Position numbers and translations under genes: made by a program
Shown: positions 10,101-14,366 of the stretch, piece after piece
Layout of the letters: each line of letters opens with the position of its first letter
How positions within the stretch are numbered: the stretch's first letter is position 1
Source: JADLGF01 sp020849415
Lineage (GTDB): Bacteria; Chloroflexota; Chloroflexia; Thermomicrobiales; UBA6265
Reading direction: 5' to 3'
Assembly (NCBI GenBank): GCA_033812595.1
Contig: JAPXTJ010000078.1
Location: forward strand, 1 to 15,721
Length of the DNA: 15,721 nt
Notes under the pieces: generated by a model
What the model saw: the letters and a program-made list of their open reading frames with translations, nothing else
Told to the model about the DNA's origin: nothing
Database searches by the model: none

Positions 10101-10395
10101 TCTGCTCGACGAAGGCTTCACCGACGGCCAGCCCCCCGACGGAGGCGAGTCCATCCAGATCGGTGTCACACACCGGAAAAGGAATGCCATTGGCGTCAGT
10201 GACCAGATAACAGGCTCCGCCCAGTGTTTCCCCGGTGGCCCCATCGGTCAACCAGATCTGGATCAGTCCTGTTGGTGGCACATCAGCGACGTCTCCTTCG
10301 TCCGCCCAGACGTCCGCCGTTGTAAACGGCGTCAGTAGACCCGACAGCAGTATGGCCGCCATCAGGACGTGTACCAGCCGCATGGCTCTGCGCAT
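1177..10395 (-). CDS. Giant LPxTG-anchored, Cys-rich, multi-repeat cell-surface protein (about 3,072 aa)
   Basis: Predicted wall-anchored fibre or adhesin-like protein. Start: ATG 10395 has AAAGGGG about 10 nt upstream and opens directly into a signal peptide (residues 1-31, MRRAMRLVHV then a hydrophobic core, likely cleavage after VWA). The frame is open upstream to 10521, but that extra part is not secretory. Layout: SpaA/Cna-B-like domain about 40-131; acidic 12-residue repeats 142-201; cysteine-pair domain about 231-315; eight Ig-like modules with YSGD motifs 316-1270; a second cysteine-pair domain 1271-1378; a ninth Ig-like module 1379-1494; seventeen modules of about 90 residues 1495-3016; Pro-rich linker; LPNTG at 3033-3037; membrane helix about 3046-3064; tail RLVRRQDG. 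This is the classic sortase sorting signal, though no sortase gene is in the window. I count 58 cysteines, two per module. Function beyond surface attachment is unknown; adhesion or a surface sheath is inferred from architecture only. Confidence 0.93.
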   Translation of the reverse strand: MRRAMRLVHVLMAAILLSGLLTPFTTADVWADEGDVADVPPTGLIQIWLTDGATGETLGGACYLVTDANGIPFPVCDTDLDGLASVGGLAVGEAFVEQTSAPSVDYVGGASGFVSIGDGVTSDLRLNNALAVLNNADDTQGTEGEGGEAGDQGTEGEGAEEGDQSTEGEDAEEGDQGTEGDGAEEGDQGAEGEGAEEGDQGTEGDGTVEDFAGISSGDDMPVLFAEDEEEPSFSISCFFSPSNGWTLTFTSLVSPTPASHTVTFTPTNRLGVVLAPVVVNSPTTQTFLNVDWRRIDLVYVYDGTEEIGGASCNTSNVDPVLTTTPKQQGGATVPLNGVVTVGTQVFDSSVLTNAHVGTGGTVTYRLYKGAACTGSPVFSDTVTVATGVGALTVPDSGSHAITTGEGIYTWQATYTPAPGGFNNAAVSTCGAEQFIYGKITPSIVTVMRNGAGNVVTPGTGSIQVGDTITDIANLTGQGGITPTGTVNYQLYSGVNCSSPAIQTFNNVPVGTATPAVANLSGGTYRWVATYSGDERHSGAVSGCDAEVFQVTSRNPTVTTTPQMLSGTWLPVANGATIPLDSPVRDNATLANVTANAGGTVTFYLWRDAANCDDTSAATNMGTVTVSNGALVGPSDVTTLTLPGNYRWQARYSGDANNNAANSACDGERFTINKVATTVTTTMRQWISISDNRVMPQDDRLTSLPATVFDVAILSGATADHGGTVTFNLYRSHNCSGAPVLVSAAFPDGPTQVSTAYTIPSGATGTYNWVAFYSGDDRNAPSRSNCGSETFHAVQGTGAITTQVKTEGGQNVADGATQEVLQQNRDSATLAGFTPDAGGTVTFFVYPGAGNCTTGGVEVGTVNVVNRVLVGDSPLYRYMTVGTYEWQAVYSGDANNAGATSACASETVVVTKRATTTTTEMRLANDSVLAHESRTAVPFTTYDTAAIGNTESALAALTGTITYELFRGANCETSVWSSGALSIEGGVVPTATPQNITTPGTYNWVVRYSGDEYRTDSVSDCGYETFYAAASPTLTTSHYDDGGVVAGPVALGSVVHDTASLSSNRSDDATGTVTFELWFGAACDGTLVHSFAPVDVAANGTIPASDGFTVNYSGAYYWVARYSGNNTNMPTVSDCTAETFTVSAGTGQITTEMFRGTSAGSQDTAIPAGGYVQTPFFASDRTAIINTPLDIKGQVSYQLVRGTTAVEACTTYEAVGNPQIFPVSDITAIPNAAAVQISTPGVYNWIVTFTPDGGGSPIVSGCGAETFIAFAEVERTIKITCTYFPTSKTTSYLVEVPKLTPDAPDYHPGANGLTAVAVPLLLDNTNGSGITYHNYNSSIGANNPRAQFTRQPWRELRVDVVFPDGVTGWAEADCGSSIKLNPTITTTIKNAQGDVIPNGTNLTQLPTQVRDTAVLTGATVDFGGTFTYKLYNGAGCTGTPVINVKTVTNPGQAPDSDLFSLASDGQYRFIVEYSGDAHNSPAVSRCQEEFFSINDGPTPLQPTVTGNECVAGVYQEPTVVITNGNGFTYEVSSQPTMVGNVWYYTVTATLSGDETIGDVAGTGWVKTGDKTATFDGEIAHTPCVVLEPAAPTFEGNVCENDVYTEPMVILPEDENGVIAYALVTAPTSGNDGFYSIRATIEVDGYAWGDLPAGWTIDPQDPTIAVFEGNLPLDLCVEETQPVAPTVDGNECFAGVFVEPSVVVATTPYHILYVVVSQQIVDDTFVFTVSATIIDDHYIFGQLPVGWELDENDSSVAIYEGEVELEPCIPVDLETPEVAGNVCEGGEYSEPSVVEPAGSEYLTYEVIFEDIDYTNNTFTYTVRASIQDDSHGWATPPGEGWTRIDALIAEYTETIELKPCIEVELGTPQVTDNACVDGVFLEPRVILPLDDETQGLTYTIVSAEIDYATATFTYTVRATIVGDGYSWADPPGEGWTEVDSLNAEFTGSVMINECIPVLPGTPYVEGNTCIAGVFTPPTVSATAVQGITYEITQPSAANNWTYTIVATIVDERMGWSVFSNTVWERVDSLNATTSGTVTPNLCEEIDPIAPTVSGNTCIAGVFTPPSVVTATTPTGISYVLTTPPTAGNNWTYTVTATITVNGVEWGDLDGWVETSPTTATYTDTIEANECAPIDPVAPTIADNTCLAGVFSPPRVVVATTPAGINYAVTTAPAAGNNWTYTVTATITIDGVAWGNLTGWTRVNATTATYTRTIEANECEAIAPIAPVFVDNVCIAGVYHPPRVFTSGLPDGISYALTTPPTAGNNWTYTVTATIDIDGVEWGNLTGWIKTSATTATYTFTIEARDCGPVVPVTPTISGNTCLAGVFTPPSVDVATTPAGITYVVTTPPTEANGWTYLVTATIALNGIAWGDFPGGWERVNETTATYEGTIDINECEEIAPVAPTIADNTCIAGVFSPPRVVVATTPAGISYVVTTPPTAGNNWTYTVTATIDIDGVEWGDLSGWVETSPTTATYTRTVEANECEEIAPVAPTISDNTCLAGVFTLPKVDLPSGPAGISYVLTTPPSKENNWTYTITATIDVDGVKWGNLTGWVETSPTVATYTRTIEANECEEIAPVAPIVVDNTCIAGVFTPPRVSMSALPDGISYALTTPPTAGNNWTYTVTATIDVNGVEWGNLTGWIETSATTATYTRTIEVNDCAPIAPVAPTISGNTCLAGVFTPPSVDVATTPAGITYVVTTPPTKANGWTYLVTATIAVNGVAWNAAIEDEGWTIVDSTTATYAGTIEANECEPVAPATPQIEANECVAGVFNPPVVTVAPVTGIRYSIVQPNEENGWQFIVEAEITVDGIEWDDLEGTGWTVISPTLARFNDTVGPNRCEELEPAIPDVSISTCIAGVFTAPVVTVLDERSAFSYAIVQPSAGNNWTFTVTVSIVEDGIGWGDLAGSGWSVTNPTTAVFTAQAEVTECEPVVPLAPVIEGHDCEDGELIPPTIVIGVTPGIEYTIVQPNAGNNWTFTVTATIEGDGKGWGDLTGTGWEIVSPGVATYTFVIDLKDCEEPIDPNAPKPGPKVPVTELPNTGAGHPVSPSLPFAALMLMLAMLALTLATRLVRRQDG
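1285..1299 (-). other. LPNTG sortase sorting motif
   Basis: The bases encode Leu-Pro-Asn-Thr-Gly, followed by AGHPVSPS, a membrane-spanning stretch rich in Leu, Met and Ala, and the basic tail RLVRRQDG. In known systems sortase cleaves between Thr and Gly and links the protein to the cell wall. Position 38 residues before the stop fits the family exactly. Confidence 0.93.
1348..5913 (-). repeat. Seventeen tandem modules of about 90 residues (type B), residues 1495-3016 of the giant protein
   Basis: Each unit follows a pattern: P-x-V/I-x-x-N-x-C-x-x-G-V-F-x-x-P, then a Y-x-V/I-T strand, NNWTYTVTATI, a G-x-x-W-G-x-L-x-G-W turn, T-A-T-Y-T strand, and a closing E-C. Average unit length is 268.6 bp. 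All 17 units keep both cysteines, about 70-75 residues apart, consistent with one disulfide linking the ends of each beta-sandwich. Units nearest the N-terminus (1-5) and C-terminus (15-17) are the most divergent; units 7-14 are very similar. Similar short P-x-V-x-x-x-x-C repeats occur near the anchors of LPxTG proteins in Gram-positive bacteria, but I cannot name a Pfam family. Confidence 0.9.
2143..4266 (-). repeat. Duplicated four-module block inside the type B array (units 7-10 and 11-14)
   Basis: Units 7-10 (4266-3208) and units 11-14 (3207-2143) are copies of one another with a constant offset of 1,059 bp. I checked the offset at two stretches: near 2323/3382 and 2587/3646. Unit 9 matches unit 13 (both with LPDGISYALTTPPTAGNNW) and unit 10 matches unit 14 (both with TTPAGITYVVTTPPT) far better than they match their neighbours. 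Unit 14 carries two extra residues at its GW turn. This shows growth by unequal recombination of a four-unit segment after single-unit expansion. Confidence 0.8.
5914..9450 (-). repeat. Nine Ig-like modules (type A), interrupted by a second cysteine-pair domain
   Basis: Residues 316-1270 hold eight modules of about 110-125 residues and 1379-1494 holds a ninth. Typical features are a T-T-T start, D-x-A-x-L strand, GGTVTF-x-L-Y, a C near the middle, Y-x-W-x-A-x-YSGD-x-x-N, and a second C in S-x-C-x-x-E-x-F. This matches bacterial group 3 Ig-like domains (Big_3 type), which build stalks in surface proteins. The cysteine pair is an addition to the usual fold. Module 8 has TFTPDGGG in place of YSGD. 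The domain at 6585-6262 (EVERTIKITCTYFP to ADCGSS) separates modules 8 and 9. It is a second copy of the domain at about 9705-9451 (FSISCFFSPS to ASCNTS), which likewise precedes module 1. Confidence 0.88.
9793..9972 (-). repeat. 36-bp tandem repeat encoding an acidic 12-residue repeat
   Basis: Five in-frame copies of a 12-residue unit close to TEGEGAEEGDQG fill residues 142-201, with a decayed sixth copy after (TEGDGTVEDFAG). The DNA copies differ mainly at third positions and by Glu/Asp swaps. The segment is highly negative and likely disordered. It links the SpaA-like domain to the folded stalk. Being a multiple of three, copy-number changes by slippage would keep the frame. Confidence 0.9.
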
Positions 10396-10412
10396 CAACC
10401 CAGTTCCCCTTT

Positions 10413-10491
10413 CTGAACCGACATCACCCTCCCAGGTGAATTTGGGACCCCCCGGTCCCAGGCGCCGCATAGGCCAGCCGTGATGTCTCAG
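10413..10491 (-). promoter_or_regulatory. Nested inverted repeat in the 5' leader of the giant gene (candidate structured RNA)
   Basis: On the transcript strand an outer stem CTGA-GACATCAC (10491-10480) can pair with GTGATGTC (10427-10420), then after a 3-base bulge with TCAG (10416-10413). An inner hairpin TGGGACC-GGGG-GGTCCCA lies at 10460-10443. The 3' arm of the outer stem directly touches the AAAGGGG ribosome binding site (10412-10406), so folding could influence translation. I do not recognise a known riboswitch class. As DNA, the arms could also be protein-binding sites. The pairing is seen directly; a regulatory role is inferred. Confidence 0.5.
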
Positions 10492-10608
10492 GCATAGCGA
10501 TACCTGACCCACCACCTGCATGGCGCGCCTACCCTAACTTTCAACCCCTCCCGCATGGAGTCACAGTGTCCTAAAGGAGTATGTTTGAATGGTTCAGGAC
10601 CAATGGAT

Positions 10609-10626
10609 GGTGTACCTTGGTACACC
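10609..10626. promoter_or_regulatory. Perfect 8-bp inverted repeat, operator-like
   Basis: GGTGTACC and GGTACACC are exact reverse complements separated by TT. The dyad lies about 210 bp upstream of the giant gene's start and about 620 bp upstream of the Vps62-like gene. Its size and symmetry suit a dimeric helix-turn-helix repressor. It is not followed by a T-run, so it is not a terminator on either strand. The binding protein is unknown. Confidence 0.4.
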
Positions 10627-11242
10627 CTTATGGGCTTGGCCGTGAAATCTCGCAATTTGTCGCCCGAAAACCACGATTGGGGGGCACATTCGGCCGATCT
10701 CCGGGACTCCAGTCCGCAGTTTTGACCGCTATGAGGTGTGGGAGTTCGACGCGCTTCGAAAACCGGCAGACAACAATCATTCATCTTCGCCAATGAACGT
10801 CATGCATAGCCAGGCTTGCCGTATTCAGCCGCTCGTCTTGAACCGATGGTCACATCCTGTTTCGACACCGGGCAATGGGGAATCGCCGAGACGAAGCGTG
10901 GGCTCAGCCGCACGCTCGAACCTGGCACCCCGGTACTCGTGAACTCCTCGGCCACATCGAGTGGCACCAATCAATGCCTGGCAACTTGATGGAGCCGAGA
11001 TACCACTGACCTAAAGCTCCGGCTAACGATGTGGGTTGTAGTTGAGTGCAACAACACCATCGTCTGGAAAGGCCGCCTGGAAAAAGAGGTCCGGTCCACG
11101 CGAATCTCGACCGCCATCCGGGTTCGTTCACGCGGAGGCCGGTCGGGAGTGGCATTGCAACATCCCGCCTGCGAGAATCATCACGATTCAGGCGAAATTC
11201 GACCGCCTCCAGATGAGGCTGCGAGTCCGGGGTTGGCAAAGC

Positions 11243-13174
11243 ATGGTTCGGTGCACAACGTCGAAATGGTTTGTCTGGTTCATCTCGCTGGTCGTGATCG
11301 GATTGCTGCTGCCGGCGAACTTCGCGGGAGCGGCGCCGGCTGAGTCCGGCGGATCAGCGATCACGCCGGCGCAAGAGAGTGCCGAACAGCAGCTCGCCGA
11401 ACGCTTTGCACCGATCGCCATGCTCAAACGGCAGGCGAAGAACTGCGACCGGGATGGTGAGGGGTATTTCCCGGCGCCGCTGGAGGTCGTGCTCGGCAAT
11501 CCCGAGATCGCCCTCATGCGGCATGGCGAGGATGGCGATCCCGATACCCTCGTGATGATGGGGCCGACCGCGCAGGACCTTGCCGGTCTCGATGATTCGC
11601 ACTACCTCGATTTTCCGGGCAATCCGCGTCACCCCGGATGCCGGTACGAAACCGATTTCAAACGCTACGCCGCGCAGATGAACATCGCGCCGACTGCCTA
11701 CGCCCGGGTCGTGATCGACGAGGATTCGGGCACGCTCGTCCTTCAGTACTGGTTCTGGTACTACTTCAACGACTGGAACAACACGCACGAATCCGATTGG
11801 GAAATGGTCCAGCTCGCGTTCGATGCCAGCAGCGCCGCCGAGGCGCTCACCCAGCTCCCCACCCAGGTCGGATACGCGCAGCACGGCGGCGGTGAACTCA
11901 CCGACTGGGACGACACGAAGCTCATCCGGGAGGGCGATCGCATCGTCGTCTTTCCGGCCGCCGGCTCGCACGGCACCTATTACGGCCCGGAAACCTGGAT
12001 CGGCTGGGGTGAGAACGGCACCGGATTCGGCTGCGACACCACCACTTCCCCCAGCAACTCCGTTCCGTTGAACGTGGTGCTGATTCCGGACGAGATCGAT
12101 CCCGAGGGCCCATTCGCCTGGCTGCTCTTCGATGGCCGCTGGGGCCAGCGCGAGGCCTGGGAGTTCAACGGTCCGGTCGGCCCGAACAAGGGCGGCAAAT
12201 GGAAAACGCCCGTCGAGGCGATGGAGGATTGGCGCGATTCGAGCCTCAAGGTGCCGGGTGGGCGCAACACGATCGGCCCGTCATCCACCGATCTTTTTTG
12301 CACGCTCTCGGCCGGCGGTTCCCGTGTGCTGATGGAACTCGGCACGCGTCCGTACCTGCTCCTGGCGCTGGTGGTTGGCCTGCTCCTGTCTGTCCTGGCG
12401 CTCGTCATCCTCAAACGGCAGGAAGTCGGGGAGGCGTTCGGACTCTACCGGCGGCATCTGCGCCTGTTCGTGCTGATCGGCCTCACCACTATTCCGATCG
12501 GCATCCTCTTCAACGGCTTCCAGTTCCTGCTGCGCGACAATCCGCCAATCGATTGGGTGATCAAGTGGTTCAACGACACCGCCGGAGCGCGCATGGTATC
12601 GGTCGCGATCGCCGGCGGATTCCAGCAGGCGGCGATGGTGCTCGTCGTTACGCCGCCGATCGTCCAGGCGGTGGCCGATATCCGTGCCGGGCGCACCCCC
12701 ACCGTTCGGGAGAGCTTCGTTCGCGGCTACAGCCACTTCCGCCCGATCCTGGTCGCCATGCTGATCGCGACGGCGGTGGCGGGAGCGCTGGTGATCCTGC
12801 TGATCGGGATTCCGATCGCCATCTGGCTCGCCATCCGCTGGCAGTTCTACGGGCAAGCGGCGGTACTCGATAAGACCGGGAGTGGCATCGCCTCACTCGA
12901 TCAGAGCCGGCGCTCGGTTCGAGGCCGGTGGTGGCACGCGCTCACCGACTCCCTGGTTTACCAGTTGATTGCGGTGATTCCAGGACCATTCGTCGGCGCC
13001 ATCCTGATGCTGATGAACAAGACGAGCGTCGGTTTCGCGAATTCGTTCAGCGCGGTGGTCTACGCCATCACGGTGCCGATTTCGGTCATCGGTCTGACGC
13101 TCGCCTACCTCCGATACCGGGACCGCCGTCAGGAGTCACCGGCGGCCGAGACCGCCGCGGCACCTGGCGACTGA
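11243..13174 (+). CDS. Secreted Vps62-like domain fused to a six-helix membrane domain
   Basis: Membrane protein of 643 residues. I chose ATG 11243 because it gives a clean signal peptide (MVRCTTSKWF, hydrophobic core, cleavage near AGA at residue 30). The frame is open upstream to TTG 11042 and ATG 11213, but those add a non-secretory leader, and none has a strong ribosome binding site. Residues about 45-350 resemble the Vps62 family: aromatic strand YWFWYYFND (169-177), THESDWEMVQL (181-191) matching the family's HEGDWE motif, and GSHGTYY (241-247). The remainder has six hydrophobic helices near 369-390, 408-425, 451-473, 501-530, 568-590 and 601-623. This part resembles the membrane domain found with glycerophosphodiester phosphodiesterases (GEAFGLYRRHLRLF and the RSVRGRWW turn are typical). 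No enzymatic motif is evident. It is divergent from the giant surface gene and ends at a terminator. The biochemical role of Vps62-type domains in bacteria is unknown to me. Confidence 0.85.
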   Translation: MVRCTTSKWFVWFISLVVIGLLLPANFAGAAPAESGGSAITPAQESAEQQLAERFAPIAMLKRQAKNCDRDGEGYFPAPLEVVLGNPEIALMRHGEDGDPDTLVMMGPTAQDLAGLDDSHYLDFPGNPRHPGCRYETDFKRYAAQMNIAPTAYARVVIDEDSGTLVLQYWFWYYFNDWNNTHESDWEMVQLAFDASSAAEALTQLPTQVGYAQHGGGELTDWDDTKLIREGDRIVVFPAAGSHGTYYGPETWIGWGENGTGFGCDTTTSPSNSVPLNVVLIPDEIDPEGPFAWLLFDGRWGQREAWEFNGPVGPNKGGKWKTPVEAMEDWRDSSLKVPGGRNTIGPSSTDLFCTLSAGGSRVLMELGTRPYLLLALVVGLLLSVLALVILKRQEVGEAFGLYRRHLRLFVLIGLTTIPIGILFNGFQFLLRDNPPIDWVIKWFNDTAGARMVSVAIAGGFQQAAMVLVVTPPIVQAVADIRAGRTPTVRESFVRGYSHFRPILVAMLIATAVAGALVILLIGIPIAIWLAIRWQFYGQAAVLDKTGSGIASLDQSRRSVRGRWWHALTDSLVYQLIAVIPGPFVGAILMLMNKTSVGFANSFSAVVYAITVPISVIGLTLAYLRYRDRRQESPAAETAAAPGD

Positions 13175-13187
13175 TCCGGGGTAGCGA

Positions 13188-13225
13188 AACGGCCCGGGTG
13201 ATGCTGACGCACCGCCCGGGCCGTT
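13188..13225. terminator. Shared hairpin terminator between convergent genes
   Basis: An 11-bp perfect GC-rich stem, AACGGCCCGGG (13188-13198) with CCCGGGCCGTT (13215-13225), and a 16-base loop, is followed on the plus strand by CCTTT. It lies 13 bp past the stop of the Vps62-like gene and about 20 bp past the stop of the SHOCT gene on the other strand. It therefore probably ends transcription from both sides, more strongly on the plus strand. Confidence 0.78.
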
Positions 13226-13245
13226 CCTTTACATCGAAGCCTGGT

Positions 13246-13608
13246 TTATCCCGCGAGGAGACGAGCCTTCGCCGCTTCGAATTCAGCGTCGCTCAGGATC
13301 CCCGCGGCCTTCAGCTGACCGAGGCGCTCGAGCTGCGCGATCAGGTCGCCAGCCGGCGGGGCCGACGGCGCGGCGGCGGCGGCTTGCTGCGTTTGCATGG
13401 ACGCCACCTGATTCTGCAGTTCCGTGAGTTGCGCCTGCGAATCGAACACGGCCTGCTGTGCGGCTGCCGTCGTCTGCTGCTGAGCCGCCTTAGCCTGCTG
13501 GCCGGCCGCCACCTTGCCACTGACCGCGGTCGCCGTGCCGGCGATCACCGCGGTGCGGGCCATTGTTCCCATCAGGCTGGGCCGACCGGCGCGCGCTGGT
13601 CTTCTCAT
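13246..13608 (-). CDS. SHOCT-domain protein
   Basis: A protein of 120 residues in three parts. A basic N-terminus (MRRPARAGRPS) and a short Ala/Thr-rich apolar stretch (TAVIAGTATAVSG) come first. A Gln/Ala-rich coiled-coil-like region follows at about 37-85. The C-terminal SHOCT domain (residues about 87-119) reads DLIAQLERLGQLKAAGILSD then AEFEAAKARLLAG. SHOCT modules are short C-terminal helical pairs thought to promote oligomerisation or membrane targeting of partners; no enzymatic role is known. ATG 13608 is preceded by AAGGAG with 8-nt spacing, a strong site. It starts 24 bp after the DUF6325 gene, so the two almost certainly form one operon. The same pairing is common in actinobacterial genomes, which supports joint function. 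Confidence 0.88.
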   Translation of the reverse strand: MRRPARAGRPSLMGTMARTAVIAGTATAVSGKVAAGQQAKAAQQQTTAAAQQAVFDSQAQLTELQNQVASMQTQQAAAAAPSAPPAGDLIAQLERLGQLKAAGILSDAEFEAAKARLLAG

Positions 13609-13632
13609 GATCGTTACTCCTTCCGGGCGTTA

Positions 13633-14043
13633 CTACGCCATCAACTCGTCGATAATCGCGCGAGGAATCCGTTCGTTGAAGATGACTTCGCCGTTGGCCT
13701 TGCGCGACGCCTCTACAAAGGGCGCGGCCCACGTGTTCTCGAAAAGAACGGCCAGCAACGAGGTGCCCGGATCGAGCGACTTCCCGAGTTCCTCGATATC
13801 ATCGATCGACAGCAGCCCGTCGAAAGCGTCAACGAGACCGTCGAGTTGGGAGAGCGCATCCTCGCCGACATCCGCAAGCTCGACCGATTCGACGTCGCCG
13901 TTCGAGCGCTTCTGGATGAACACGAGGTCGGCAATGCGAACCGTTTTCGATTCGACCAGCCCCCGGATGGACGGAATGAGCTCGGTGTGAAGCTCATCGT
14001 CCGGAAAGTGAACGATCACCAATTCAATCGGACCAAGCGGCAT
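13633..14043 (-). CDS. DUF6325 family protein
   Basis: A protein of 136 residues, first gene of the two-gene operon with the SHOCT protein. It begins MPLGPIELVIVHFPDDE and contains the family's recognisable stretches: LVESKTVRIADLVFIQK, a DLDG-like acidic segment, LLSIDDIEELGKSLDPG, LLAVLFENTWAAPF, and NERIPRAIIDEL near the C-terminus. The family is cytoplasmic, of about 135-150 residues, and of unknown function. The fold looks alpha/beta, and it lacks a membrane helix and catalytic motif. ATG 14043 is chosen over the upstream ATG 14175. It has GGAG with 9-nt spacing and starts exactly at the conserved family start, whereas the extra 44 residues are not family-like. Confidence 0.85.
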   Translation of the reverse strand: MPLGPIELVIVHFPDDELHTELIPSIRGLVESKTVRIADLVFIQKRSNGDVESVELADVGEDALSQLDGLVDAFDGLLSIDDIEELGKSLDPGTSLLAVLFENTWAAPFVEASRKANGEVIFNERIPRAIIDELMA

Positions 14044-14366
14044 GTTTGTTCTCTCCAGTTGAGGCACCGCGGCGACGCTGCCGAAAACGGACAGCACCAA
14101 TGAACGCCGGCGGGCGGGTTCACGCATCAGTGTACGGGTATCGCCACGCATACTGAAACGAATCAAATTGACCAATCCCGGACTAACCCAGGACTAACCG
14201 TATGCCGGACCACACATTCGGGACGGCGCCTTTCAGCGGACCACACTTCGACCGTTGAATTCTCGTGGTACCCTGCCGGCATCGACCGTTGCCGCGCAAC
14301 CGGCAGACGGCGTCGCTCCCATTCAGGACGTGACGCCGTTTCCACCATTTGAAAGGAGAGCGCCCC
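14044..14366. other. 323-bp divergent control region between DUF6325 and the M20 hydrolase
   Basis: No gene is supported. The region carries three pairs of short direct repeats: GGACTAACC at 14180-14188 and 14191-14199 (11 bp apart), CGGACCACAC at 14206-14215 and 14237-14246 (31 bp apart), and TCGACCGTTG at 14248-14257 and 14282-14291 (34 bp apart). The first two spacings are near one and three helical turns, suiting side-by-side protein binding. Promoter-like boxes for the two genes are too weak to call. Confidence 0.5.
14180..14291. repeat. Three consecutive pairs of 9-10 bp direct repeats upstream of the M20 gene
   Basis: The paired units GGACTAACC, CGGACCACAC and TCGACCGTTG occur one pair after another between 14180 and 14291, ending about 75 bp before the hydrolase start. 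GGAC is shared by the first two motifs. They are seen directly. A role as activator or repressor sites is inferred from position and phasing. Confidence 0.45.

Larger units (their letters stand above)
10396..11242. other. 847-bp divergent intergenic region between the giant gene and the Vps62-like gene
   Basis: No well-supported gene is visible here. Short open frames on both strands lack a coherent protein pattern. Supported contents are the structured leader at 10413-10491, the perfect inverted repeat at 10609-10626, and two very short reading frames described as findings (10589-10645 and 10846-10989). Promoters for both flanking genes must lie here unless one gene is read through. I could not pick a convincing -35/-10 pair for either. 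Confidence 0.6.

Noticed and set aside
10396..10521. N-terminal extension of the giant protein to ATG 10521
   Set aside because: The extra 42 residues are basic and non-secretory and would bury the signal peptide. The good ribosome binding site points to ATG 10395, and the extension overlaps the structured leader.
10488..11239. Several 60-110 codon frames on both strands in the intergenic region
   Set aside because: They overlap each other, lack well-placed ribosome binding sites and show no recognisable protein pattern.
12199..12873. 224-codon alternative plus frame and the antisense 191-codon frame within the Vps62-like gene
   Set aside because: Both are shadows of the true frame, which carries consistent membrane helices.
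12928..14103. 391-codon plus-strand frame after the Vps62-like gene
   Set aside because: It overlaps the end of the Vps62-like gene, runs through its terminator and is antisense to both the SHOCT and DUF6325 genes. The translation is Arg-rich and unlike any family.
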